A model generated the notes under the pieces. The model was not told the origin of the DNA and searched no databases. It worked only from the letters and a program-made list of their open reading frames with translations. From the NCBI GenBank assembly GCA_020634215.1, contig JACKCD010000020.1:34686-98685 (forward strand): 64,000 nucleotides of DNA, written 5' to 3'. Position 1 is the first letter of the stretch. Every line of letters begins with the position of its first letter. Positions 1 to 9,548 of the stretch are shown here, piece after piece. The position numbers and the translations under genes are program-made. The DNA comes from Ardenticatenaceae bacterium (GTDB lineage: Bacteria > Chloroflexota > Anaerolineae > Promineifilales > Promineifilaceae).

Positions 1-1
1 T

Positions 2-2023
2 CCGGAAATTGCCACCTTTTTGCAGCACGAGACAGAAGGCAACGCCTTCTTTTTAGTAGAAACAGTCCGTACACTGGCCGAAGAAGCCGGCCGACTGACC
101 GCCATCGGCAGCCAGCCACTGCCCCAACATCTCTTCCCACAGGGAATTCAGGCCGTGGTGCAGCGGCGGTTAGGGCAGTTGCCAGCCACAGCACGGCCGC
201 TGTTGGAAATGGCGGCCATCATTGGGCGGCAAATTGATGAAGCAGTGTTGGCGCATCTGTTCCCACAGCATGATTTGGAAGCGTGGCTCCTGGCGTGTGG
301 CGAAACGGCCGTTTTTGATTTTCACCAAGGATCTTGGCGCTTTGCCCACGACAAGCTGCGTGAAGGGCTGCTGCTCGACATCCCAGCCACCCAGCAGCAA
401 ACCATGCACCAACAAGTTGCCCAAACCATCGCCCACATCCATCCCAACCTAAACCAAACCGCTGCCATCCTAGCACACCATTGGCAGCAGGCTGGCGACA
501 CTGCCCAAGCGGTCGGCTATTGGCGGCGTGCGGGTGATGTTGCTGCTAATGCCTATGCGAATGCTGAAGCCATTACCTACTACAACCAGGCTCTCTCGCT
601 CATGCTACAGCTTGCCCAAGCCAACCCAACCTCCGACCGCCTGACAAAAATCAGCGACCTTTACACCCATTTGGGGCGTGCGCTAGAGCTAAATGCCCAG
701 GTTGAGAAAGCAATGGCTCTCTATGAGGCGATGGAAACAACGGCGCAGCAGCTACAAGACCTGCCTATGGAACTGATGGCACTGGTAAGCCAGGGGCAAA
801 TTCGCTGTACCGGAACCCCCTTCTTTAACCCTGAAATTGGCGAACAACTTTCCCAACGCGGGCTAACGCTGGCGCAAACATTGGGCGATGCTGTGGCCGA
901 AGCCAAAATTAACTGGAACCTGCTCAATTTGTACCGCTACAGCGACAGGATGGCTGAGGCACAGCAGTGTGGTGAGCGGGCACTGGCACTCTTGCAGCCG
1001 TTTGAACTACCGGAGCAACAAGCGTTTGCGCTGAACGATTTGTCCCACGTCTATCGGTCGCTGGGGCTATCGGTGCAATCGCAGGAATGTCTGACGCAAG
1101 CCATTGGATTATGGCGGCAAATCAACAACCTGCCCATGCTGGCCGACAGCCTGTCAACGGGTTGTTTTGTAGCGGCTTATACTGGTGACTACGCGCAGTC
1201 TATCGCCTTTGCCGATGAAGCGTATGCGGTTAGCAGTTCCATCCACAACATCTGGGGGCAATCGTACAGCCGCTGGTATGTGGGCAATGCGTATTGGGAA
1301 CTGGGACAGCCCAGCCAGGCACTGCGGCTGATGGACGATGGCATTTGCTGGGGAGAAGAGTCGGGCTTTAGCTTTGCCCAGGTCAGCATTCGCGCCGACC
1401 AGGCACTGGTTTACGGCGGGTTGGGTGCCACGGCTAAGGGATTGGAAGTGGCAAAATTGGCGGTGGCGCGAGCCGAGGAAGTGGCTCCGCATACACGCCC
1501 CTATGCGCTGGCGGCACTGGCGCGGGTGTACTTGCTGGCTGGGGATGTGATGGGGGCAGAAACGGCCGTTTCCGCCATCACCACCCCACTCAACAACATA
1601 GACATCCTCTGGCCGCCCCTTGTCCCTTTTGTCGCCTGTCAGCTTGCCTTTGCCCAAGGCGACTACGCCAAAGCCGCCCAGCTTATTGATGAACGGCTGG
1701 AATGCCTACAAAAATATGGTCTCCACGCCTTTATACCCGAACTGCTGCTGCTGCAAGGGGAAACCTTGCTGGCAATGGATCAAACCCGCATCGGCCACGA
1801 AGCCCTGCAAGATGCCACCGCCGCAGCCCGCCATCTTGGCTCAAAGCGAATCTTGTGGCAAGCACTAGCGCGGCTATCGCTCTTGGAAGCGCAGACCACA
1901 GCAGCGCAGCAACGGCAAGAGGCAGTAGACATCACTACCTGTATCAGCAACCAGATTGACAACCCATCCCTACAGCAATCATTTGCCGCCCTTGTGACAA
2001 AACAAATGGCTCCCCCTGCCTAA
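2..2023 (+). CDS. ATPase/TPR regulatory protein, C-terminal part (5' end outside window)
   Basis: The reading frame is open from base 2, so the gene begins upstream of the window; a TTG at 20 is internal. The first visible residues contain the motif HETEGNAFFLVET, which is typical of the end of the NTPase domain in large MalT/AfsR-like or adenylate-cyclase-associated ATPases that regulate signalling. The following segment (to about residue 150) matches the helical region after the NTPase. The rest is a long array of helical pairs that read as tetratricopeptide repeats. The N-terminal output or DNA-binding domain is not visible, so transcription regulator versus cyclase or kinase cannot be decided. 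It converges on the M20 peptidase gene with only 3 bp between stops. Confidence 0.7.
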   Translation, partial: PEIATFLQHETEGNAFFLVETVRTLAEEAGRLTAIGSQPLPQHLFPQGIQAVVQRRLGQLPATARPLLEMAAIIGRQIDEAVLAHLFPQHDLEAWLLACGETAVFDFHQGSWRFAHDKLREGLLLDIPATQQQTMHQQVAQTIAHIHPNLNQTAAILAHHWQQAGDTAQAVGYWRRAGDVAANAYANAEAITYYNQALSLMLQLAQANPTSDRLTKISDLYTHLGRALELNAQVEKAMALYEAMETTAQQLQDLPMELMALVSQGQIRCTGTPFFNPEIGEQLSQRGLTLAQTLGDAVAEAKINWNLLNLYRYSDRMAEAQQCGERALALLQPFELPEQQAFALNDLSHVYRSLGLSVQSQECLTQAIGLWRQINNLPMLADSLSTGCFVAAYTGDYAQSIAFADEAYAVSSSIHNIWGQSYSRWYVGNAYWELGQPSQALRLMDDGICWGEESGFSFAQVSIRADQALVYGGLGATAKGLEVAKLAVARAEEVAPHTRPYALAALARVYLLAGDVMGAETAVSAITTPLNNIDILWPPLVPFVACQLAFAQGDYAKAAQLIDERLECLQKYGLHAFIPELLLLQGETLLAMDQTRIGHEALQDATAAARHLGSKRILWQALARLSLLEAQTTAAQQRQEAVDITTCISNQIDNPSLQQSFAALVTKQMAPPA

Positions 2024-2026
2024 TCG

Positions 2027-3397
2027 CTACCCCTGCCCCAGCCGCTCTAGCAGCATACAATATCCGTGCTGCCCACGCCGAAAGCTGCTGAGGCGGTAAA
2101 ATTCGTTGGGGGCGTGCAAATTCTCATCTTCCAGCCCAAAGGCAAAGGTGAGCGGGTAGACCCCCAGATTATCCAGCAGCAGCCGATAGATGGGCACGCT
2201 GCCACCAGTGCGAACGTAGAAGGGAGAACAGCCGTAAAGTTCCTCCAACACCTCATGCGCCGCCTGGTTAGCCGGGTGGTCGCTTGCCATCAAATAGGGG
2301 TCAGCTTTGCTGGCAAGCTGCGTCACCGTCACTGTTACCCCTGGTGGCACTACCTTTTCCACATGCGCCCGAATCAGATCGGCAATTTTGTCCGGCCCCT
2401 GGTTTGCCACCAAACGGCAGGTAATTTTGGCGTGCGCCTCGTTGGGCAGCACCGTCTTCACCCCATCCCCCTGAAAACCACCCCACACCCCATTGATTTC
2501 CAGCGTCGGCCGCGCCCAACTGCGCTCATAGGTAGTGTAGCCTGGCTCGCCATACAGGGCAGAAACCTGCAAGTCGGCCATAAATTGGGCTTCGTCATAG
2601 GGAATTTCGGCAATCTTGGTGCGGTCATCATCCGAAAGTGGCACCACGTCGGCAAAAAAGCCCTCCACCAAAATTTTGCCGTCGGCGCTCCGCATGGAGG
2701 ACAAAATGTAGGCGAGGGCGTGGAGCGGGTTGGCAACTGCCCCCCCATAAACCCCAGAATGCAAATCCCCTCTGGCTCCCTTTACGTCAATTTGCAGCGC
2801 CGACAGCCCTTTGGTGCTAAGCCAGATACACGGCTGGCTTTCGCTCCACTGGCTGCCATCGGAGCTAACAATATAATCGCAGCTAAATTTGTCCTTGTTG
2901 GCGACAATAAACGGCGGCAAATGGGGGCTGCCAATCTCTTCCTGCCCTTCAAAGAGGCATTTGATGTTCACGGGCAGGCTGCCGCGACTGCGAAGCAGGG
3001 CTTCCATTGCCACAATGGGCACAAACATGTTGCCTTTGTCGTCGGAAGCACCGCGTGCGGTAATACGGCCGTTTTCGACCACCGGGTCAAACGGGTCACG
3101 CGCCCACAAGTGGAGGGGGTCAACCGGCTGCACGTCAAAATGGCCGTAAATTAGCACAGTGGGTTTGCCAGGGGCATGGAGCCAGTCGGCATAGACAACG
3201 GGATGCCCGGCGGTGGGCATAATTTCAATGTTTTCCAAACCGGCCGTTTCTAATCGTGCTGCTACCCACTCCCCCGCCTGCTGTACATCAGACGCATGTT
3301 CCGGCAAGCTGGAAATGCTGGGAATGCGGACAAAATCAATCAGTTCTGTGACAAAGCGATCCTGGTTTTCGTTTAAATAAGTTTCCCAATGACTCAT
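2027..3397 (-). CDS. M20 family metallopeptidase (dipeptidase type)
   Basis: The protein is a cytosolic zinc peptidase of the M20/M25/M40 family, 456 residues from the preferred start. The metal-ligand motifs are all present in order: YGHFDVQP (His), ARGASDDKG (Asp), EGQEEIGSP (catalytic Glu and ligand Glu), SSDGSQW (Asp) and a C-terminal HAPNEF (His). A dimerisation domain lies between them, from about residue 190 to 330. Family members hydrolyse dipeptides or N-acyl amino acids; the exact substrate cannot be read here. The start at 3397 is chosen because AGGAAG lies just upstream; an in-frame ATG 42 bp upstream has no such site. It ends 3 bp from the convergent regulator gene. Confidence 0.9.
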   Translation of the reverse strand: MSHWETYLNENQDRFVTELIDFVRIPSISSLPEHASDVQQAGEWVAARLETAGLENIEIMPTAGHPVVYADWLHAPGKPTVLIYGHFDVQPVDPLHLWARDPFDPVVENGRITARGASDDKGNMFVPIVAMEALLRSRGSLPVNIKCLFEGQEEIGSPHLPPFIVANKDKFSCDYIVSSDGSQWSESQPCIWLSTKGLSALQIDVKGARGDLHSGVYGGAVANPLHALAYILSSMRSADGKILVEGFFADVVPLSDDDRTKIAEIPYDEAQFMADLQVSALYGEPGYTTYERSWARPTLEINGVWGGFQGDGVKTVLPNEAHAKITCRLVANQGPDKIADLIRAHVEKVVPPGVTVTVTQLASKADPYLMASDHPANQAAHEVLEELYGCSPFYVRTGGSVPIYRLLLDNLGVYPLTFAFGLEDENLHAPNEFYRLSSFRRGQHGYCMLLERLGQG

Positions 3398-3454
3398 CGT
3401 TCTTCCTTTGGTGTCTTGTAGCCGAGGATGATGCATCATATTGCAAAGGCTCGG

Positions 3455-4285
3455 CTACACGCATTTTGTGGCTACATAAACTGTCGGGCAAAGTTTACCC
3501 AACATCTGGTAAACACCCCAGTGGCAATCGGCTAACTCGACTAAGTAATCAAGCTCACCCACTTGGGCAATAAGTGCATCACGATTACGGCGCAGCCGCG
3601 CCAGCCGTAAAAGCTGCTGGCTTGTCAGGCAAGTGCCATCCTCTTCCCAATGCTCACGCCACTCACTGTCTACCTGGTCAATCTGATCAATGACAAACCC
3701 GGCCTGGTGCAGGCCAGCCTCCAGATATGCGTGGGACATATTTTGCGGCGTGATCACCAGTGTTTCAAAGAGCCACTGCGCTTCCAGTGGCTCCAGCTTG
3801 TCGGTGGCAAGGGTGACGTAAATGAGCAGCCGGCCGCCAGGCTGCAACACGCGGGCAAATTCGGCCAGGGTTTGGTGCAGTTTGGGCGGGTGAACCAGCA
3901 CATCGCGGCACCAAACGGCCGTAAATACCCCACTCGGCAGCGGCAAATCCTGAATATCCCCCTGAACGGCCGTTACCCGACCCACCATCCCCCGTTCCGC
4001 AATCACCCGCTGAGCATTAACCACATTTGGCTCCACCAGATCCACTCCGACAGCCCGGTAGCCAAACCGTGCCACCAGCTCGCAGGTATGCTTCGCATCG
4101 CGGCAGCCCGCGTCCAGCACCAGCGACCCTGGAGCCAGCCCCAACGTCCCCATTTTGTCATACAGCATGGTTGCAGGGCGCGGCTGTAAGCTGCGATTAA
4201 TCAATGCGTCAAATGCTTCCTCAGGAACGGCCGTTTCCCTATATACCTCGGCCACTGTGCGACTACTCATGTTCAACTCTTGCAT
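3455..4285 (-). CDS. Class I SAM-dependent methyltransferase
   Basis: This is a 276-residue class I methyltransferase. Motif I reads VLDAGCRDAKHTCE (about residues 55-68), slightly unlike the usual GxGxG. The acidic residue at the end of strand 2 is in GVDLVEPN, and motif III/IV is VQGDIQDLPLP followed by VWCRDVLVHPP. A post-motif LLIYVTLAT strand is present. This matches UbiE/Methyltransf_11-type enzymes acting on small molecules or lipids; no substrate-specific motif is recognised. An alternative start five codons later is equally plausible because neither start has a strong ribosome site. It lies between the acyl-CoA dehydrogenase and the M20 peptidase on the same strand, and a hairpin of the GTGCCGGGCAC type precedes it. 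Confidence 0.8.
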   Translation of the reverse strand: MQELNMSSRTVAEVYRETAVPEEAFDALINRSLQPRPATMLYDKMGTLGLAPGSLVLDAGCRDAKHTCELVARFGYRAVGVDLVEPNVVNAQRVIAERGMVGRVTAVQGDIQDLPLPSGVFTAVWCRDVLVHPPKLHQTLAEFARVLQPGGRLLIYVTLATDKLEPLEAQWLFETLVITPQNMSHAYLEAGLHQAGFVIDQIDQVDSEWREHWEEDGTCLTSQQLLRLARLRRNRDALIAQVGELDYLVELADCHWGVYQMLGKLCPTVYVATKCV

Positions 4286-4301
4286 CAGTAGGATGCTTCA
4301 C

Positions 4302-4331
4302 GTACCGGGCACTTTGCAAAGTGTCTGGCAC
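4302..4331. repeat. Inverted repeat of the GTGCC(G/A)GGCACTTTG family
   Basis: Two 15-bp arms centred on CTTTGCAAAG form a near-perfect hairpin in the 49-bp gap between the acyl-CoA dehydrogenase and methyltransferase genes. A related word (AAGGTGCCGGGTACCTT on the minus strand) recurs at 43025-43058 upstream of another gene. There is no T-run, so it is not a standard terminator. Confidence 0.6.
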
Positions 4332-4334
4332 AGT

Positions 4335-5492
4335 CTATGTTTGCGGCAACGGCCGTTTTAACACCCCCACCGCAATCCCCAGCCGCTGAATTTCGGCCGA
4401 GCCACCCGCCAGCGTAAACGCTCGCGCATCACGGAACATACGCTCCACTGGATGATGACGGCCATATCCCTCGGCACCCAGCAGTTGAATGGCGGCACTC
4501 GTTACACGAATTGCCATCTCCGAGGCAAACACCTTGGCTACGCTCGATGCCTGTCGCTCCGTAATCGTCGCCTTGGCACCCGCCGCCGCCCGGTAAATCA
4601 GCAGCCGCGCCGCCTCCAAATTAATCAGCATATCAGCCAGCTTAAACTGCGTATTTTGAAAATCGGTGATGCGTTTGCCAAACTGCTGCCGCTGGTCAGC
4701 ATAAGCCAGGGCATAATCAAACGCCCCCTGCGCCAGCCCCAACGCCACCGCCGATGCCCCCACCCGCTGCCCGTTGTAAGCCGACATCAGGTTGCCAAAG
4801 GCCGACCCCGGTGGCACGACCAAATTGGCCTTGGGCACCCGCGCCTGCTCAAAACGCAGCACTCCTTCGCGCACACCGCGCACCCCCAGCGAGGGAATAC
4901 GCGGGCCATAAATGTAACCAGGAGTTCCTTCTTCCACCAAAATCGCGCCAATGCCGTTTGCCCCAGCCACGCCGTCAAAACGGGCATAAACTAGGGTGTA
5001 TTCGCGCTCACCCGCGCCGGTGATCCATCGTTTTTCGCCATTGAGCCGATAATAATCGCCGTCTTCGCGGGCTGAGGTGATTAAATCGGTGAGGGCGGAA
5101 CCAGCTTCGGGTTCGGTCATGCCAATGCTCATCAGTTTGTGGCCGCGACAAACGGCCGTTAACACCCGCTCCCGCTGTTCCTCCGTGCCAAAATTCAAAA
5201 TCGTCCCCACTGCACCAAAGTTGTGGTCAACAATCAGCCGCGCACTGACACCACAATGCTTTGCCACTTCTTCAATCACCAGCACCGCATCCAGCGCCGT
5301 CAGACCTCGCCCGCCATATTGCGGCGGCAAAGTCATGCCAAACCAGCCGTGGTCGGCATATTTTTGGATTTGCTGGCGGGGAATATGCTCATCCGCATCC
5401 CATTGGGCGGCGTAGGGAGCCACTTCGGCCAAAGCAAAGGCACGGGTATCGGCAACAAGCTGCTGTTGGGCGGGGGATAGTTCAAAGTTCAT
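4335..5492 (-). CDS. Acyl-CoA dehydrogenase family protein
   Basis: The protein has 385 residues, the normal length for this FAD enzyme family, which introduces a trans-2 double bond into acyl-CoA thioesters and passes electrons to ETF. Visible signatures are IGMTEPEAGSAL and GEKRWITGAGERE (flavin and substrate binding), the QRQQFGKRITDFQ segment, and the C-terminal GGSAEIQRLGIAVGVLKR. The region EGYGRHHPVERMFRDAR matches the conserved helix around the active-site base. Start 5492 follows AGGAGAG at good spacing; an upstream in-frame ATG at 5534 lacks one. Substrate chain length cannot be inferred. No ETF or enoyl-CoA hydratase gene is adjacent. Confidence 0.88.
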   Translation of the reverse strand: MNFELSPAQQQLVADTRAFALAEVAPYAAQWDADEHIPRQQIQKYADHGWFGMTLPPQYGGRGLTALDAVLVIEEVAKHCGVSARLIVDHNFGAVGTILNFGTEEQRERVLTAVCRGHKLMSIGMTEPEAGSALTDLITSAREDGDYYRLNGEKRWITGAGEREYTLVYARFDGVAGANGIGAILVEEGTPGYIYGPRIPSLGVRGVREGVLRFEQARVPKANLVVPPGSAFGNLMSAYNGQRVGASAVALGLAQGAFDYALAYADQRQQFGKRITDFQNTQFKLADMLINLEAARLLIYRAAAGAKATITERQASSVAKVFASEMAIRVTSAAIQLLGAEGYGRHHPVERMFRDARAFTLAGGSAEIQRLGIAVGVLKRPLPQT

Positions 5493-5532
5493 AAGCACGC
5501 ACTCTCCTAAACGAATGATAGCACGAGACAAC

Positions 5533-5566
5533 AAAAAAGGGGGAAAACGGCCGTTTTCCCCCTTTT
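5533..5566 (-). terminator. Intrinsic terminator with the palindrome as stem core
   Basis: A perfect stem runs from an AAAAGGGGGAAAACGG arm into its complement, and on the minus strand it is followed by a run of T. It lies downstream of the 1152-residue repeat-protein gene and upstream of the acyl-CoA dehydrogenase gene, so it should end the former transcript. The iterated palindrome AACGGCCGTT forms the apex of the stem. Confidence 0.8.
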
Positions 5567-5594
5567 ATCAGGCATTATTTTACACAAGACTTTC

Positions 5595-5627
5595 AGGTAG
5601 ATCCTGCAAAATCCTGTTTATCCTGTC
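5595..5627. repeat. Single-arm tandem word (ATCCTGxxx) near a gene end
   Basis: Three to four degenerate copies of ATCCTGTTT/ATCCTGCAA follow each other just downstream of the repeat-protein stop codon. No complementary arm is present. It resembles the arms of the paired-arm hairpins elsewhere in the window. Confidence 0.45.
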
Positions 5628-5648
5628 AGAACGCTTCGCCGCATACCA

Positions 5649-8600
5649 CTACTTTTTCATTACCAACGGTAAGAACACCGAGCGGCTGGCACCAAAACGC
5701 TGCCCAAAAATCTCAAACCCATTAAACGCCTCCTCGCCCGTGTCGTCGTCACCCGACCACACCACCAGGAACTCGCCTGTTGTGCTGGCAAAGACCACGG
5801 CCGGATCAAGCGCTATATGCGCCACATCACCATTAGTACCCATGTCGCTCAACTGAACCCGTGCCTCAACCGCTGCTCCGCTGCTGTCTAGTCGCTGCCC
5901 ATAAATCTCAAACTCCTCATCAACCAAACCAGCGATGTTATTGTCCCCGTGCCAAACGACAAAATATTCTTTCACCTTGTTGCTATACGCAATTTTTGGA
6001 GCGAAACCACCATACAGTACATTGCCATCCTGTGCCATATGGCTAATGCGAAAATCATTGGTGCCAACGGGCTGACCGGTGCTGGCGTTAAGCCGCTGCC
6101 CAAAAATTTCGATTTCGCCTTTCACCATATTGTCCTGGTCGTCTTCACTTGACCAAACAACCAGGTATTCATTAGCATTGCTGTTATAAGCCACATCTGG
6201 TGCCTCAGCGTCATAGCTACCAGAACCATCTGGCCCCATGTCGCTCAATCGCATGTCGTTGTTGCCCACTTCTTGCCCTGTGGTGCCACTCACCCGCTGT
6301 CCAAAAATTTCGTTTTCACCGTCTACCAGCGGCACAACATCGTCATCGCCAGCCCAGACCACAAAATATTCATTGGCAACGCTGCTGTAGGAAACGGCTG
6401 GTTCGTCAGCCTTAAAGGCGATGTCACCATTTGGCCCCATGTCGCTCAGCCGGAAATCGGTGCCAATTTGAGTGCCCGTGGCCGTTACCCGCTGCCCAAA
6501 AATCTCGAATTCCTCGTTGACCAGCGGTGCCGTGTCATCATCACCAACCCACACTACCAGATATTCGTTGTTGACGCTGTTATACGCCACGTCGGGCAGC
6601 AGCGCATCATATTCAGGGCTGCTGTCTGGCCCCATGTCGCTCAGGCGAATATCACTTCCCAGTTCCAGCCCATTTTGGGCATTTACACGCTGGCCGTAAA
6701 TTTCAAACTCTTCATCGGCCAGGAAATTATTATCGTCGTCGCCTGCCCAGACCACAAAGTATTGGTTATTGGTAGGGTTGTAGGCAATGGCCGGGGTTTC
6801 GGCATCATAGCTTTTGGCCCCATTTGGCCCCATATCGCTGAGCCGGATGAGGCCGCCAAGCAATGCGCCATTAGTGGCATTGATGCGCTGCCCAAAAATC
6901 TCATCCTCGCCAATCCGCAAGTCGCCGCTGTTGTCGCTGCCGGCCCACACCACAAAAAATTCGTTGTTTTTACTGTTGAAGGCGACATCGGGGGTAAAGG
7001 CGGCGGCATCAGGGTACCCGGCCGGCCCCATTCGCGTCAGGCGGCGGTCGTTGACCCCTATTTCAGCACCTGTTTCGGCATCAACCATCTGCCCAAAAAT
7101 TTCAAACTCATCGTCCAAATAGCCTTCGCCAAACTCATCGCCGTACCATACGGTGAGATATTGCCCGCCGCCATAGGCAACGGCCGGCGAGAGGGCGGCA
7201 TAGGCGATATCGCCATCCTGCCCCATATCGCTGAGCCGGAAATCGCCACCAATTTCGAACCCGTTGGCGGCATTGACACGCTGACCATACACCTCTAATT
7301 CAGCGTCATTGAGACCCGCCGCCTGCGTATTGCCATACCAAACAACCAGATACTCATTGTTGCCAGCATCGTAAGCCACATCGGGAGCGAAAGCTTCAAA
7401 GTTGACATTGCCATCGGGCCCCATGTTGCTCAAGCGCATATCGTTGGTGCCAACCTCTAACCCGGTTGCACCATTAATACGCTGCCCAAACATCTCAACT
7501 TCATCGTTAACCTGCGTTCCGTTTTTGTCATCAGCCACCCACACCACAAAAAATTCGTTATTTTGTGCGTTGTAGGCAATGCGCGGCAGAAAAGCATCGT
7601 ATGACGAAGAGCCTTCGGTACCCATGTCGCTAATGGCAAAGTCGTTAGCTCCCACTTCAGCCCCGGTCGTGCCGCTCACGCGCTGGGCAAAGATTTCGTT
7701 TTCACCAGCCACATGGGGTACGGCATTGTCATCACCACGCCATACGACCAGATATTCACCGTTAGTACTGTTAAAGGCAACGTCTGGCTCAGCGGCACCA
7801 TATTCCAGGTCGCCGTCTGGCCCCATGTCGCTCAGGCGAACATCGCCGCCAATTTCGCTACCATTGGCGGCTACGCGCTGACCGTAGATTTCCTCCTCAC
7901 CATCCACAATGTCGTCCCCCATCCAAACGACGAGGTATTCATTGTTTTTGCTGTTAAAGGCGACGGCCGGGGCTTCGGCATCAAAGTTCACGTCAGCATC
8001 TGGCCCCATGTCACTGAGCAGAATATCGTCGCCAATTTGCTGCCCATTGGCGGCTACGCGCTGACCGGAAATTTCAAATTCGCCGTTGTTGCCGTCGCCA
8101 GACCAAACGACAAAGTATTCGTTGCTAATGCTGTTGTAGACCACATCGGCTTGACCGGCATCATTGCTGCTGGCACCGTCGGGGCCAACATTGCTGATGC
8201 GAACCATACCGCCAATGGGAGCACCGGTAATGCCATCGAGCCGTCGCCCAAAAATTTCGGTCTCACCACTGCTTAGAACCTGCGTTTCGGTGTCGCCTTC
8301 CCAGACAACAAAGAATTCCTTGTTGGTGGTGTTGTAGGCAACGGCCGGAAATTCGGCATCAAACTCGTAGTCGGCTCCCATTTTGCTGATTTGGAAGTCG
8401 TTGCTGCCAATTTCGGGGTCAATGAGGACGGGATAGGCGGCGGTTTCAAGCCAACGGCCGTTTACGACAATCTCGGTAGAAACGGCCGTTACCCGCATCT
8501 CCGCCGGAAGCTGCTCCCCACGCGCATCCAGCACCGTCACGTCACCCAAGCTCACCACCCCAGAGATGTTCCGCCACGCCCAGCCCGCCGCCGTGGTTTC

Positions 8601-9107
8601 AAACTGCCCGCCGCTTTCCACCGCGCCGCGAATAACCAGATCGCTGCCCGCCAGCGGCAATCTTTGCGGCAGCACAAACTGCTGCTTTATGCTGCCACTG
8701 CGTGCCACATATTGCTCGATAACGACACCCCGATCATAGGTGATGGTGTTGAGGGCTTTGGTTTGGGGGGTCGTGGCAGAAACGGCCGTTATTTCCCCAC
8801 TTTCCGTCCCCACATAGGCCAACTGCCAGCGCCAAACGGGACCGCCAGACCGAGGGGTAAAGGTCAAGCCGTCGCCATCAAAGTCTGCTATATGGCGCGG
8901 GTGGGTCAACCGCAAGCCGTCGCCTATGGGTTCAATCTGGTTAACGGCCGTTGCCGCCGCCTGTTCAGCCGTCAAAGCCGTCGGCCAACTAACAGGTAGG
9001 GCGGGTCGGTTGAGTAAAAGAAGGGAAGAGAGAAGAAAAACGGCCGTTAGGAACAGCCAAAAAGGTTGTTTGCGCGACATCCAATCGCCAGCGATTACAG
9101 TAGGCAT
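5649..9107 (-). CDS. Secreted 14-repeat protein, probable double beta-propeller
   Basis: The 1152-residue protein begins with a basic stretch and a hydrophobic segment (about residues 14-34) that reads as a signal peptide or anchor. Residues about 35-225 form a non-repeat domain. From there to the end are 14 repeats of 60-68 residues. Each carries a version of RLSDMGPDG, then PxVAYNSxNNEYLVVWxGDD, then an acidic loop and EIFGQRV. The short strand pattern suggests beta-propeller blades, and 14 would make two seven-bladed units; this is inference. The acidic GDDD loops could bind calcium. The C-terminus is FLPLVMKK, a hydrophobic-basic tail I associate with exported Chloroflexota proteins. Start 9107 follows AGGAG. 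Function is unknown; surface adhesion is a guess. Confidence 0.85.
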   Translation of the reverse strand: MPTVIAGDWMSRKQPFWLFLTAVFLLSSLLLLNRPALPVSWPTALTAEQAAATAVNQIEPIGDGLRLTHPRHIADFDGDGLTFTPRSGGPVWRWQLAYVGTESGEITAVSATTPQTKALNTITYDRGVVIEQYVARSGSIKQQFVLPQRLPLAGSDLVIRGAVESGGQFETTAAGWAWRNISGVVSLGDVTVLDARGEQLPAEMRVTAVSTEIVVNGRWLETAAYPVLIDPEIGSNDFQISKMGADYEFDAEFPAVAYNTTNKEFFVVWEGDTETQVLSSGETEIFGRRLDGITGAPIGGMVRISNVGPDGASSNDAGQADVVYNSISNEYFVVWSGDGNNGEFEISGQRVAANGQQIGDDILLSDMGPDADVNFDAEAPAVAFNSKNNEYLVVWMGDDIVDGEEEIYGQRVAANGSEIGGDVRLSDMGPDGDLEYGAAEPDVAFNSTNGEYLVVWRGDDNAVPHVAGENEIFAQRVSGTTGAEVGANDFAISDMGTEGSSSYDAFLPRIAYNAQNNEFFVVWVADDKNGTQVNDEVEMFGQRINGATGLEVGTNDMRLSNMGPDGNVNFEAFAPDVAYDAGNNEYLVVWYGNTQAAGLNDAELEVYGQRVNAANGFEIGGDFRLSDMGQDGDIAYAALSPAVAYGGGQYLTVWYGDEFGEGYLDDEFEIFGQMVDAETGAEIGVNDRRLTRMGPAGYPDAAAFTPDVAFNSKNNEFFVVWAGSDNSGDLRIGEDEIFGQRINATNGALLGGLIRLSDMGPNGAKSYDAETPAIAYNPTNNQYFVVWAGDDDNNFLADEEFEIYGQRVNAQNGLELGSDIRLSDMGPDSSPEYDALLPDVAYNSVNNEYLVVWVGDDDTAPLVNEEFEIFGQRVTATGTQIGTDFRLSDMGPNGDIAFKADEPAVSYSSVANEYFVVWAGDDDVVPLVDGENEIFGQRVSGTTGQEVGNNDMRLSDMGPDGSGSYDAEAPDVAYNSNANEYLVVWSSEDDQDNMVKGEIEIFGQRLNASTGQPVGTNDFRISHMAQDGNVLYGGFAPKIAYSNKVKEYFVVWHGDNNIAGLVDEEFEIYGQRLDSSGAAVEARVQLSDMGTNGDVAHIALDPAVVFASTTGEFLVVWSGDDDTGEEAFNGFEIFGQRFGASRSVFLPLVMKK

Positions 9108-9300
9108 GAGCCAATCTCCTAGTACAGAAAGTAACGTTACAGGTATAAATCCACTACATGTTGGCTCACCCAGCCCACACCCTAACAGCGCAACCTAACG
9201 ATCAATATTTCGGTTTCAACCCACACTTTTTTTTCCGCCAAAACCAGATACACTTCACATTAGATATATACCTAACCTGGACAAGCCAGAACTAAAAACG

Positions 9301-9410
9301 TTACACAGAGGTTCACAGAGAAGACACAGAGAAGCACAGAGAAAAAAGACGTTGTTTGTCTCGCTTCCTCTGTGAAACTCTTTCTTATCTCGGTGTAACT
9401 CTGTGTCACT
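9301..9410. repeat. Hairpin of tandem CACAGAGA words
   Basis: The left arm (9301-9348) repeats the word CACAGAG with short spacers four times, and the right arm (about 9364-9408) carries the complementary CTCTGTG words in degenerate form. The arms flank a loop of about 15 bp. The arms are similar but not identical, so the structure is an imperfect long stem. Confidence 0.75.
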
Positions 9411-9480
9411 TGTTGTTTTGTGTACAAGGATTTCATCGTTAAGGTACTACGTCTTTTGCCGGACTACGCCGGTAAAAAAG

Positions 9481-9548
9481 GTGTAAACACAGATGGGAGG
9501 AACACGGATAGAAAGTAGAATCATCTGTGTTTTCCCATCCGTGTTTAC
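9481..9548. repeat. Hairpin of CACAGATGG / CACGGATGG words
   Basis: The left arm GTAAACACAGATGGG...ACACGGAT is complementary to the right arm CATCTGTGTTTTCCCATCCGTGTTTAC, with the order of the two words exchanged. It lies 66 bp before the MFS start codon. Confidence 0.7.

Noticed and set aside
2066..3154. 362-codon open frame on the plus strand
   Set aside because: It lies antisense to the M20 peptidase, which has all its metal-ligand motifs; the antisense translation matches no fold pattern.
6273..7298. 341-codon open frame antisense to the repeat protein
   Set aside because: It is itself periodic because the sense gene is repetitive; it has no ribosome site and is a mirror of the repeats.
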